Part shown: piece after piece, positions 31,346 through 41,516 of the stretch
Position numbering within the stretch: position 1 is the first letter of the stretch
Layout of the letters: each line of letters begins with the position of its first letter
DNA from: Protostelium mycophagum
Taxonomy: Eukaryota; Evosea; Variosea; Protosteliida; Protosteliaceae
Assembly: GCA_002081555.1 (NCBI GenBank)
Contig: MZNV01002497.1
Span: 1 to 41,654, forward strand
Direction: 5' to 3'
DNA length: 41,654 bases
Translations under genes and position numbers: made by a program
Notes under the pieces: model-generated
Database searches by the model: none
Told to the model about the DNA's origin: nothing
What the model saw: the letters and a program-made list of their open reading frames with translations, nothing else

Positions 31346-33428
31346 TCATTTTCTTCGATATCTATTCGTACACTTTTCTTCGTTGTGTCTTCTGTTGGTG
31401 ACTGCGAACAAGTTAATCTCTTTAACATAAATCATCGTTGTATCTACCTGTTGTGGTGGTACCTGCCCTTGCATCATCTTAATCATGAACTCTTCTGCCT
31501 CCATCGCATACTTCGACGATTGTCTGATTCTCTGTCCGTAGTAGTAAAATATGATGGGGAACGGCACGCAAGCCAAGCTAAGAAATCCCGGTATGGACGA
31601 TGCCCAGTGTATACCCAAGTTCTCGTACATGTTGCCGGTGAATAATGCTGGAAATTGTCATCCTCACAACTTTTACACGAATTTAGAATTGCTTACGAAA
31701 AGCCATGCCAAAAAGGGATCTGAGGACTGAATTTGCTGCCAATACACTCGCTGCGTATATGACATAAGTGTCAATCAGATAATTCATGATGGAAAGGAAG
31801 ACCAGCACCATTCCAAAGCCGAAAGGGACTCCGGCTAAGATGGGAACGATCCAGTGGATTGAGAGGTAGTTTGTCCAGGCGAACCAGAAGAGACCGATGG
31901 GCAGAAAGAATGCTCCAACTATAGCGGGGGGCAACCTCGCTTCGGCTGGTGCTCTTCCACCGCATTTATTCACCACCTGTTATTTTATTCAATTTACTGT
32001 CAAATTGAAGCTGCTCTGGATGTTCACCTTCACGTATCTGGTGTTTTCCCAAACTGAGTAGACAACTGCTGACATGGTACCGCCTAATACTCCCAAGAAA
32101 GCAAGACCCCCAATACCGGCAGACCACCCTCTTCCCTCTTCGAAAACTACTGGAAAAGCTGCAAACAGCATGTACAATATACTGAAATCTACTCAGCCAT
32201 CAACATCACATATTTTCAACACTAACCCGTATACTATAGCCATGTAAATACTGAGTAACATGACGATAGGCTCGCCAAACAACAGAACCCACGGCCGGCT
32301 GAGAGATGTCTTGAATAATTCAGAGAAAACTAATCTCTTCTTTGCCTCGTATTTAGAAACATAAGCCATTCCTGTCACCTCTTGCAGCCTAGAAAAATCA
32401 GCAAAATTTCAAAAATGAAATTTACCTGGCAGCTCTTTGTTTGAGTAGCACTGGAGCGTAAGTCTCTGGAAGGAAGAAAAAGCCCACAATCAATACGAAG
32501 CCGGTGAAAATAGCCATAACTCCTGGAGGATGACGTCAGGATGACCGCATGAATTAGATTTACCTTCAATCCACCTCCATCCAATAGTCTCCCCCACAAA
32601 TCCTCCGATGATGGGCCCCATTGCTGGTCCCATAAATGGTGCACTGGCAAATAGTGTTGTGGCAAGGCCTCTCTGTTTAGCAGAAAAACAATCTGCTATC
32701 GTACCTCCAGCCTGGGGTTCTGGTCAATACACGCTGATTCATGGCGCTTACGTTTGTGAGAGGGGAAGAGCCGACTGCACCGGCGAAGAACCTGAGGATG
32801 ACCAGCGTCTGAATGTTTTGTGATCCTGCAGCTCCAGCATTAAATGCAACCAACGCAGCATACGTTCCGACGAACAATATTCTTCTTCCAAAAATCTGTA
32901 GGTGTTGAGCTGGTGGTTCACCTTCTCAATGTGTACAAACCTCCGAGAGAGGCGCCCAAATCAGTGGGCCGATGGCAAAGCCGAGTACAAAGAGAGACAC
33001 ACCCAAGATGAATTGGATGGTTGTTGCGTGAAATTCTACTATGATGGGAATAGCTCCTCCGCTCTACAAATGTCAGACTAATGTCATGATGTGATTCACC
33101 AACATATGCTGATGAGCAGAATGTCACTGCCAGTGTGGCCACAGCTACGAATAAAGTGAGTGTCCATTTATAAGAGTTCTTCCATTGCATCGGGTTCTCC
33201 GCATCTGCGGGCAGCCAGTCCACGATGTATGGTGCTTCGTTGGTACCTTGGCCAGCGTATTTCTGCTCTCGGATCGATGCGAACTTTGTTCTGTCAAGAG
33301 TCAATCCACAGCGTGGTAGATGTGGCATACGTCTGCAACCGCCACGGCCGAACGAGAAGAGTTCTATCTGCCTGTGGAAATCCCAATTTGGGGACTGGAA
33401 TCTTTTTCATCTCAACGGTATCGACCAT
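31346..33428 (-). CDS. MFS transporter 2, inverted paralogue of transporter 1
   Basis: Ten exons: 33331-33428, 33104-33290, 32941-33063, 32752-32895, 32564-32711, 32426-32522, 32227-32388, 32028-32181, 31697-31976, 31346-31647, giving 564 residues. It has the same drug/polyamine antiporter signatures as the copy at 458-2526 ([39 protein letters not shown] in place of FLPETYAP by frame-equivalent reading of the helix end). Exons 1-9 have exactly the lengths of those of copy 1, and all intron phases agree. The C-terminal tail differs: copy 1 has a Q/M-rich end, copy 2 ends in a basic [15 protein letters not shown]. Exon 3 and part of intron 3 are nearly identical between copies while the rest has diverged. 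It converges on the flavin reductase gene. Confidence 0.9.
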
Positions 33429-33794
33429 CTTCGTTTTTGCTGGTTCGTGAAATCTGAACTGGGGAAAATCCTCCTAACCTAATTTGTGCGGTAACAGACG
33501 AAGAATACGCGGTAAGCTCGAATCGGGGGATTTACCGGACCTCCGCCCGGGGGGCCGGTACTTCGACTCCTCTGAACTGGCTGCAAGTTGGGTGCCGAAA
33601 GTCCGCTTAGGATTTGTGAAGATCGCGTTCTCACCTTCGGCGACGATTTCAGTTTCTGCACAGCATTAGAGTGTGAATATTGTATATTAACTGCTTCTGG
33701 GAGAAATGCTTTGGTAATAAGAGGGAAGGACAATCTTTATTACTCGCGAAAATTACGTAATTCACCATTTTTGCAGCAAAGCCTCATCATCGAA
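33429..33794. other. Upstream region of MFS transporter 2
   Basis: A divergent intergenic region shared with the small gene at 33795. It is mostly mixed composition, with a GC-rich island at 33530-33560 that holds two palindromes (listed separately). No coding exon is supported. Confidence 0.4.
33536..33557. promoter_or_regulatory. Paired CGG-N4-CCG sites upstream of MFS 2
   Basis: Two elements of the form CGG-N4-CCG lie two bases apart (33536-33545 with ACCT spacer and 33548-33557 with GGGG spacer), 108-129 bp before the transporter start codon. The spacing matches the site upstream of transporter 1. Such inverted CGG triplets are typical Zn2Cys6 regulator targets; function is inferred. Confidence 0.4.
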
Positions 33795-34135
33795 ATGGCC
33801 GATCCGAGGTCAGAGACCATCAATAATATTTTAGAGCTTCAAGAGACCTTAGAAGGTATGAGGAATATTATGATAACATAGAATAGGAAGAAGAAGATCT
33901 CACTTCAGATTCAGATTTGGTCCGGAGGGTCGATGCAGTCAAGAGGAATAATGTAAAAACTAGAGCTGACAACAGTCAAATGAGCGCCTATTTAGGTATC
34001 AGATGAAGCATATGAGCGATCAAACTGACGTCCATAGAAAGCATCGTGAAGTTGGACGAAGAGGATCTCGCCGCACAGCTGATGCCAGACGACATTCAAG
34101 TGATCGTCTCCAAGATCAAGGGTATAAACGAATGA
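33795..34135 (+). CDS. Small helical protein of unknown function (87 aa)
   Basis: Three exons (33795-33855, 33891-33995, 34038-34135) with introns of 35 and 42 nt. The product starts MADPRSETINNILELQETLE and ends DIQVIVSKIKGINE. It is acidic, with two predicted helices (VRRVDAVKRNNVKTRAD and SIVKLDEEDLAAQLMP). The size and composition resemble small subunits of helical complexes, but I cannot place it in a family. The exact first acceptor is uncertain because several AG dinucleotides occur in the GAA/AAG run at 33886-33896. Confidence 0.55.
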
Positions 34136-34215
34136 TGTGTAAATAAAGTCCAGTTGTTTGTTGGCTCAGTCACGTGCTTCATTTGTCAAATCATCACCAG
34201 ACATCATTACGCACA

Positions 34216-34967
34216 ATGCCACTCGACTTTCATTACTTAGAGAAACATCAAATAGAATGGGCGATGGGAGAGTGAGTCACTAAGATTATATTTTTAAAAT
34301 GTGATGTGAAACAGGAGCCCAGAACATCTAAACAGAACATTCCAACAGATCTTTCCAAAGACAGATTTGAAGGGTCTTGTTCTTGTTCCAACCTGGCAGA
34401 AGGCATCTGTCGATATGAGTGGCTTTGGAGCAGAGGCAAGATGAAATCAACCAATCGATTCGCTAAGACATCGAACAGGTCACAGAGGAGAGAGACAAGC
34501 TTATTGATAAGGTAAATACGGTGAGTGTCAACTTTCTCAATTTGTCAGTTTGTCAGCTGGGGAGAACAAATCTGCAATGAGATCATAAAGAGAGGGCACT
34601 GGGCTGATCTCATCGATCCTGGGTCTGGCATGCCAGTGAGTCATTCATTATCTTTTGTACAGATAATTAATTTGTAGTTTCTTGGTGAAAGAGGTGCGAC
34701 TGTCTTTATGGACACAGACGACGCTGTCACTGCTCTTGGGTATGTTTGAACCCCATCATCCATACTCTGACATTACAATAGAATAGAGGTCGCAGATCTG
34801 GGCTGCTGCAAGGCAGTTTGTCACCATAAATGGGGTTTCTACGCTTTCTTGGGGACAATCTTCACAACTGCTCCCAAAGAGGTCATCACCGAGGTAAATC
34901 ATCTCGCTTCTCTTCTTCTAATTGATCTTTTGTGCAGGTGATGAACATGTCGGACAAGTTTGAATAA
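34216..34967 (+). CDS. MMADHC: MMADHC (cblD) homologue, cobalamin trafficking
   Basis: Seven exons: 34216-34271, 34315-34435, 34479-34511, 34549-34635, 34678-34739, 34782-34893, 34938-34967, giving 166 residues. MMADHC hands vitamin B12 from the cytosolic processing protein MMACHC to methionine synthase or to the mitochondrial adenosylcobalamin route. The family match is clear: LVLVPTWQKASVDMSGFGAE, then EQICNEIIKRGHWADLIDPG, SGMPFLGERGATVF and the conserved GIEVADLGCCKAVCHHKWGF with its twin Cys, then FLGTIFTTAPKE. Compared with human MMADHC, the N-terminal targeting half is missing, which suggests a cytosolic form. The second intron (34436-34478) starts with GC; without it the frame breaks, and with it the protein aligns through EVTEERDKLIDKF. 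The nearest genes do not suggest a B12 cluster. Confidence 0.88.
34436..34478 (+). other. GC-AG intron in MMADHC
   Basis: A 43-nt intron with donor AG|GCAAGA and acceptor ACAG. It is the only non-GT donor among about 120 introns read in this window. The strong surrounding match to the donor consensus (AG before, CAAG after) is what GC donors usually show. Removal gives the family-conserved junction between GFGAE and VTEER. Confidence 0.7.
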
Positions 34968-35006
34968 AACGGAGAAATAGTTGTATATTCGAACATTTTA
35001 TAGAGT

Positions 35007-36236
35007 TTAGTTGGCAGCCTTCTTTGCGACGGGCTCTTCACCAGCGTGGATAGTTCTTCCACCAAGAGATGCGATCTCTTGAACCTGTATTTTTTCAGCA
35101 CGTGCCGATAATGTCAAAATGACAAGTTGTAAAATGTCACCTTCTCCTTGGGCATGGAGGCGAATCCCTGCTTGCCCTTGGATTCTTCGTTCTCCAGGTC
35201 TTGCTGGGATCTCTTCAGTCCTCTCTTCTCGCTGTCTTCCTCCTTGCTGGACTCAGACTCGGGCAGCTTCTCACCCTTGGCGAGCTTGTCGAGCATAGCC
35301 TGGGCGTGCTCCTTGGCCTCCTTGGAAGCGTTGTCATTGGAGAGTGTGGCCTTGTAACCTCCCTCGACCTGAACAAGAGATCAGATTCTTTCCCGCCAAA
35401 AAAAGAATTTGAATTCTTACGTGGTGTCTGTGCTTCTCCTCTTCAGTGTAGTTCTTTCTCTCGCTGGCATTGGGGTCGGCTCTCTCTTCTGGGTCGACTC
35501 CGGCGAGTTCTAACATCTCTCTGGCGTGTGCCTTAGCCTCCTCAGAAGATTTGGCGTTGGAGAGTGTGGCCTTGTAACCGCCGATGATGTGGCTGGTGGT
35601 GGCTTCGTTGGAGGACAACTTGTTCTCCTCGCTTGGGCGCTCGTCGGGGTTCAAACCGGCCTTCTCGAGCATCTCTCTGGCGTGCTTCTTGGCGACCTCG
35701 CTGGCTTTTTCGTTGGAGAGTGTGGCTCTGTAACCGCCGATGATGTGGCTGGTGGTGGCTTCGTTGGAGGACAACTTGTTCTCCTCACTTGGGCGCTCGT
35801 CGGGGTTAACACCGGCCTTCTCAAGCATCTCTTTGGCGTGCTTCTTGGCCTCCTCAGAGGTGTTGGGGTTGGAAAGTGTGGCTCTGTATCCACCGACGAC
35901 GTGGGAGTTGTAGTGGGTCTTGGCAGAAGATGAGTAGGAGTCCAACATCTCTCTGGCGTGCTTCTTGGCCTCTTCAGAAGCGTTGTCGTTAGAAAGTGTG
36001 GCCCTGTATCCACCGATGACGTGATGAAGGTGCTTCTCGTCATCAGTGTACTTGTTGTTCTCTGGGATATCCTTTGATTCCATGTTCTGTGACAAGAACT
36101 CTAACATGTCCTCGGCGTGCTTCTTGGCCTCTTCGGAGGCGTTGTCGTTGGAAAGTGTGGCCTTGTAACCTCCCAAAACGTGGTGTAAGTGCTTCTCCTC
36201 CTCGGAGTACTCTCTCTTGTTATCGTTGGCGGACAT
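35007..36236 (-). CDS. CON-6 repeat protein (conidiation-specific protein 6 family), six repeats
   Basis: Three exons (35421-36236, 35141-35368, 35007-35084), 373 residues. Six copies of the fungal CON-6 repeat are present, each a GGY(K/R)ATLSN core followed by a SEEAKKHA helix ending in ML. The linkers are hydrophilic (for example NPDERPSEENKLSSNE). The protein is fully hydrophilic, likely disordered and heat-soluble, as known for CON-6 proteins, which are strongly expressed in conidia or under stress. The codon use is strongly biased to C-ending codons, which points to high expression. Repeats 4 and 5 are nearly identical at the DNA level. A 77-nt intron (36242-36318) sits in the 5' leader, five bases before the start codon. 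The C-terminus, GGRTIHAGEEPVAKKAAN, is outside the repeats. Confidence 0.93.
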
Positions 36237-36759
36237 TATTTCTGCAGATGTGAGTACTTTCAATCAACAAGATGATCTTGGAGATCAGAAGGTAAAGATT
36301 GTCGCGAATACCACTCACCTTGTGGCGTGTTGTTGTTGTGGCTGGGTTGGATCTGAAAGTTGTCGAACAATTTGTCGAATTTCAACTTGAAAATGTGTTT
36401 TCTACCGTTTTTCGCTTGTTCAAAGCGAAGGTGCTGTCTGGATGAAAGATATTAGTTTCGACAATACTGATATGGTTCTCAAAGAAATTTTGGTACAAGC
36501 TCCGCGGTCTCTGACAGCCTACTCATAAGTGACGTGTCCCAACGCCGTTGTATGATGAAGATGTATTGAATATACAATACAGGTCTCTGACGAGCTGTTC
36601 TTTGGGGAAAGTGGAAACAAAGAAATAGAACAAGCTTGTTCTGCAATGTCAATGTGGCTTGGGGAATTGCAAAAGAGTGCAGCCGAAAGAATTACCGAAA
36701 TCCACCAAATGACAATCAGCAAAGTGCCACGTCATGTTACATTTTTTATATAAGCATCA

Positions 36760-36969
36760 TTAACAGCCTCCTTCTCTCTTCTCGTACTCTAATTCGATGG
36801 CTTCTTCATACATCTGATCTGCTAACCTCTGCTGATCTGGGTTGTCTGAAGTGGGTCTGCTGCTCTGAGGATTCTGTGCAGTATTTTCCCTCTTGTCGTC
36901 TTGTGGCTTCTCAGCTGTTGGTATTGTGTGGTTCTCTGAGCTCATGTTTTGTGATTCTGATCTGAACAT
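36760..36969 (-). CDS. Small acidic hydrophilic protein (unknown)
   Basis: An open frame of 69 codons (MFRSESQNMSSENHTIP at the start; an alternative start is at 36945). The product is Gln/Asn/Asp-rich and disordered, with a helical, acidic C-terminus (YEEAIELEYEKREGGC). That ending seems to recur in small fungal stress proteins, but this is recollection and not a firm assignment. It lies 520 bp upstream of the CON-6 gene on the same strand. Confidence 0.4.
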   Translation of the reverse strand: MFRSESQNMSSENHTIPTAEKPQDDKRENTAQNPQSSRPTSDNPDQQRLADQMYEEAIELEYEKREGGC

Positions 36970-37706
36970 CACAAATTTCCTGTTGTACGTAAAGATTAAT
37001 TATCTACAAAAACTCCATTTACCTGAAAAGGAAGCTGAGCTTCCTGAAACAAGGGCACAATAAAAGAACAGGAAGAGATCACAAAAACATTCGACTTTGA
37101 GATTGAAGATGTCTGCAGTTGATTATTAACCGGATGCACGATCATGAAGAAAATCGGATCCATGCAATCTTAACGAGAAATAAAATTGTTTCTTTCAAAT
37201 ATTAATTTATGATTCGAACACCCATGACAGTCTCGATCGAGACTATTTCAAGAATTCTTTTTGGACATGAACTGATCGTTGGCCAAGTCCACCGTCATTT
37301 ACAGTCCTGTTAATTTGAGCGAATCACTGACCGCAAGGAACTTCACGTATTGAATTCTTCCGATCGAGCTGAATTAGTGTGGTGAAGTTGTTTTGTTATC
37401 CATTAATGTCCTCGCAGATAAGCAAACATAATACGAGTGAATATAGATCATTCGATCCTCGCGCCATGTTTTCTGTTGTGGACCTCAATTCGCATTTTGT
37501 GCGTCCAAAGAGGTCCTGAATTTAGGATATCTCGGTCTATTGTCGCAACAAAAACTGTTCGAGGAGAGCGCACCTTACCGATATAATTCTCGGTTATATA
37601 CCGGGGTTTTATTGGAGTGCTACACGAAGAACAACACAAGAAAGGTTTGAGGGACTTCGTCTTTTGTTGTGTTTCAGTCATCAAGAGAGATCCAGCCACA
37701 CACAAA
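36970..37706. other. Intergenic region with 16-bp palindrome
   Basis: No coding exon is seen. A perfect 16-bp palindrome AGTCTCGATCGAGACT occupies 37229-37244. A TTATATA word at 37594-37600 lies about 110 bp before the ribosomal-protein start and may help position its transcription. Confidence 0.45.
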
Positions 37707-38551
37707 ATGTTCCAGAAGGTGAGAGGAAGTAATATATGAATAGTGCTTATACATGTGTTGATGATCTTGACGCTTGAGTCATGATAGAGTGTGTATTTAT
37801 GAATGGATTCCCACTATCATTTAGGAAGTTATCGTCGACGGCAGAGCCCACATGCTCGGACGCCTTGCCTCTATTGCCGCCAAGGAGTTATTGAACGGAC
37901 AGCACATCGTCGTCGTCCGTTGTGAGGAGATCAACGTCTCTGGATCCCGTGAGTTAATCTTTATATTTAGTTGTTGTAAAACTAAGCCTCCCCTTGACTT
38001 TCTTATTTTGTTCTCTCATTGTCCATATGAGATTTTTGATCCTTGAAAAAATGATTTGATTCCCAAAATCATCTTTCCTTATCAGCACAGTTGTTCGCAA
38101 CAAGCTCCAGTACCACGACTTCCTCGCCAAGAGAACCGCCACAAACCACTCCCGTGGACCTTTTCACCTTCGCGCTCCCTCCAAGATGTTGTGGAGAGCC
38201 ATCCGTGGAATGTTGCCCCACAAGACTCCCCGTGGAGCTGAGGCCTTAAAGAGACTGAAGGTCTTCGAGGGTGTCCCCGCCCCCTACGATCGCTTAAAGA
38301 GACAAGTCGTCCCCGACGCTCTCAGAGTCACCCGTCTGAAGCCCGGAAGAAAGTTCACTGTCCTTGGACGTCTCTCTTCTGAGGTCGGCTGGAAGTTCGC
38401 CCCCATCATCTCCAAGCTCGAGGCCAAGAGAAAGGTTAAGAGCGCCGCTTTCTACCAAAGAAAGAAGGCCCTTTCTGCCCTCAACAAGAAGGCCTCCGGA
38501 AACGCCGAGCACAAGGCTACCAACCAGTCCCTCGCCGGATTGGGCTTCTAA
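37707..38551 (+). CDS. RPL16: 60S ribosomal protein L16 (L13a, uL13 family)
   Basis: Three exons (37707-37718, 37825-37948, 38091-38551), 198 residues, the normal size. The tiny first exon encodes only MFQK, as in many ribosomal-protein genes with an intron near the start. Family features: [99 protein letters not shown] and a Lys-rich C-terminus. It is part of the large ribosomal subunit. The third exon uses almost only C- or G-ending preferred codons, consistent with very high expression. The last acceptor is the second of two close AGs (CACAG), which gives the expected SGSLVRNK junction. Confidence 0.96.
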
Positions 38552-39008
38552 GCTAAGCAATGAAATGCTGAGGAACATGAACTGGAACTTTCGAGGGTGT
38601 TTTCTCTTGTTTTAAAGACATTCTTTGGCTGAGACGTTTTTCAATTTCTCTTATTTTGTTATGGAAGAACAAAATCATCGATTTGAGCTATTGTGAATTA
38701 TTTATTTCGACTTATGAAAATCTCGCCCTTAACCGTGCACCAAGTTTGATTTGTCTATTTTTGTTGTGGCCGTGCTCGTTGAAGAAATTCTACCAAGCCA
38801 GACAAGGCTTTGACGGGGTACACCTCTGTGCACACAATCAATTCCCAATTTTTCTTCCTGATGTTCTTTTCGAGCAGGAGGACCACCCTCTCGAAATAAA
38901 GAAGGCTGTTGAGAAAAATGGGAAAGCGGGGATGCCATCGGAACTAATTGTAGAAGACCGAACGGAAGAAGGAGAACCGCCGAAAGGCAAAGAGGAAACA
39001 TCGAGAAC
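38552..39008. other. Intergenic region
   Basis: Holds the 3' end of the ribosomal-protein transcript and the upstream region of the next gene. Long open frames here have no family content and appear to be chance. No RNA gene was recognised. Confidence 0.4.
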
Positions 39009-40687
39009 ATGGAGAACTATGCAACATATGAACCAACAGCGTATGCCGACGTGGACATATTAAGAGGAACATTGTTCTCACAGGGGGTGAGATAGAGACC
39101 ATTGATCTCTTAAAACTGAGATGATACATTAGCCAGCAACACTAAACGACGAGTCCAACATTTTATATGCGATGACAACACCTTTACAGAGAAATACTAA
39201 CGTTCAAGTGATTGATCCAGAGTCAGTAAATGTTCTAAATTCCACCTCTGATTAATCACAGTTGGGTGTACAATTCAAGCAGCGAGACGAGCAGCCCACC
39301 CTCTATACAAAACCCTTCAGAAGATGATTATTTCCGACAAATCCAATTGTACAGGTGATCTGAACAGGATCATGAGACGATCAATGACTTCATAAGGGAG
39401 CGAAAGAAGACGCTTGAGCTGCAACTGATGGAAAGATTGAAACATCTCGAAGCAGAAAAAGAACAGTTGGTCAAAAAAAATGAGAGGTCAGAAAAACTTC
39501 TTGCAGAAGTCCAAGCCGAAAACATGCGTCTTCGATACCAACAAGAGGTATTCATTCATCTAATACATGATTGTTCATACCCCATTAGAATACCACAAAG
39601 GGACTTGCCGATGAGAGGGTCATCCTTCTGAACAAATTAGCGCAGTGAGTAGAGATACATTCGTAAATCATATTGATCACTTCCAGACAATTAGAGGAGG
39701 ATGCACCTGATACCGAGTTAGTATCGACACTATCTGATATTAGAGATGTAGACAAGACACGTATGGCCATTGGGGCTTGTACATTGAAGCGTCTGATCAA
39801 CACACCCACGATCAATGCACTCACTAACTCTGGCTTTTTTGAGAGGCCAGACAACCTCAAGGTGATTTAATATTCTCAGAAATTTATTTTTGCTAACAAC
39901 TTGAAGGCGGTTAACGACAAGAGAGGCATAGAGTGGCTCATGTTGAGCATGCAGAGACACGTGGACCAAGTTACGCCCAAGCAGATGCAACAATTGAAGA
40001 AGGTCGTCGACACTAAGAACGAGGTGACCTCTCTGCCTTTCAATTTTCACTGAATTCTCCAGGAAATTTCGATGATTTCTCTGGAGAGGGGGGAGCTCAT
40101 CCCGTCAATTCTGGTCGCTTTCAGAAATTTAAAGGAGAATTCAGACGACCCTTCTGCCTTCCTTAGTGTAGTAACTTGCCTTGAACATCTGAGGCTTAAT
40201 CTCTCTGCAGAGAGTGAGTATTTCATCCTTCTTTCGTCTTTATGTTGAGATTGAGGCTGTGACGAAGAGCTTCTTGTGCTGCAGCAAAGTTGCGGAGACA
40301 ATGTAAATATTGAACATATGTTTGGTACTTTTTGCCAACTACAATTTTTCTGCTGGTTGGGTAAATCTGGTCAATATTGATCAATATTTTTGAAGAATAT
40401 TTTTGAATGCAAAGTCTTTTTGTGGCGTTTTGTACGTTTGTTTCAAAATATCACATCGATGAGCCGTGATAAAGCAGCATATATGCAGCACAAATTGCAC
40501 CTTCTGATACCCAAAAGGTAGAGCAATTCACACAGGGATTGAACAGATGCATGAATACCTCACACCGAAACAAGCGGCACAGTCCAAAGTGAGGATACAG
40601 TGTCAGTGTGCCTCTATAAAGCAGCTATTACATTTCTGGAACGGGTTGATGGAAGCAGAGAAGGCCGAGAAGAGGCTCGTTCAATAA
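39009..40687 (+). CDS. Coiled-coil (leucine-zipper-like) protein of unknown function
   Basis: Eleven exons: 39009-39086, 39133-39221, 39262-39354, 39397-39547, 39589-39644, 39687-39861, 39907-40023, 40063-40213, 40285-40302, 40489-40517, 40547-40687, giving 365 residues in frame. A disordered Ser/Pro-rich stretch (SSSETSSPPSIQNPSEDD) leads into a heptad-leucine coiled coil (LELQLMERLKHLEAEKEQL, then SEKLLAEVQAENMRL). After it come helical segments and two related motifs: QVTPKQMQQLKKVV and EYLTPKQAAQSKVRI. bZIP-type factors often carry an LTPxQ segment after the zipper, but there is no obvious basic region, so a transcription-factor role is only possible. Exon 9 is 18 nt; without splicing there the frame would stop at 40313, so a shorter isoform is conceivable. 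Confidence 0.6.
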
Positions 40688-40789
40688 AACGGCGTTGTAG
40701 ATGAGGTTATGCACCTGATTTACATTATCACCTTAACTTTGCTGTGACCGCAGGTCATACTATTTAAACGCTCTCCTGGCAACAGGGAT

Positions 40790-41284
40790 GACATGTTGAC
40801 AACCGTTATATGCGGGAAGTGGGGGTAAGTTGAACAGACTTAAATACGGGTTTGCGCTCTGCGAAAACATTCATCGACCTCGTTGTCGCAGTTCGGACAT
40901 TGATGTACAACAGCAGTTGTGCATTTTGATAAGTGAACACAATGGAGTCTCCTAAGCGCGAACGCAAAAGGTGAATGACATGTTGACAACCGTTATATGC
41001 GGGAAGTGGGGGTAAGTTGAACAGACTTAAATACGGGTTTGCGCTCTGCGAAAACATTCATCGACCTCGTTGTCGCAGTTCGGACATTGATGTACAACAG
41101 CAGTTGTGCATTTTGATAAGTGAACACAATGGAGTCAGTGGGGGTAAGTTGAACAGACTTAAATACGGGTTTGCGCTCTGCGAAAAAATTCATCGACCTC
41201 GTTGTCGCAGTTCGGGCATTGATGTACAACAGTTGTGCATTTTGATAAGTGAACACAATGGAGTCTCAGAAGTGCGAACGCAAA
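40790..41284. repeat. 187-bp tandem repeat, 2.8 copies
   Basis: Copy 1 spans 40790-40976 and copy 2 begins at 40977 with the same GACATGTTGACAACCG start, a period of 187 bp. After GGAGTC near 41136 a third copy starts internally, at AGTGGGGGTAAG, 132 bp after the equivalent point of copy 2, and continues to about 41284. Copies are almost identical; copy 3 has a 3-base deletion in the small hairpin (CAACAGCAGTTG becomes CAACAGTTG). Open frames within it are by-products of the repetition. It lies in the intergenic space between the coiled-coil gene and the next gene. Confidence 0.9.
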
Positions 41285-41290
41285 AGGTGA

Positions 41291-41516
41291 CGTGATTTAT
41301 ATTTGGATCAAATTATGTAGCTTTGCACTTACTGGGGAACGTGCACAACAATAAGCTCATAATGAGTGAGGCAGGTGCCGAAGTGTTCACCACATACTGA
41401 CGGCTAACATCTGCTCACAAATTGTTGCAAGTATTACAAGTGCTACCTCTGATATCGGATAGACATTGGAAATAAATGTATCTATTGTCTATTTCTTCAC
41501 TGTTTCGGAGGGTCAG
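41291..41516. other. Intergenic or upstream exon region
   Basis: Nothing certain. It lies between the tandem repeat and the last exon fragments and probably holds the 5' part or the promoter of the partial gene at the window edge. Confidence 0.3.

Noticed and set aside
33996-34016. 21-nt micro-intron in the small gene at 33795
   Set aside because: A 42-nt intron using the next suitable acceptor (34036-34037) also keeps frame and fits the local size range.
37205-37260. T-loop-like GTTCGAATC on the minus strand
   Set aside because: Flanks do not form tRNA arms; the only structure is the 16-bp palindrome.
38656-39129. Overlapping open frames on both strands between RPL16 and the coiled-coil gene
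   Set aside because: No conserved motif; the plus frame overlaps the start of the coiled-coil gene in another phase.
40855-41295. Open frames within the tandem repeat on both strands
   Set aside because: They arise because the unit is repeated; the peptides have no family features, and similar frames appear on both strands.
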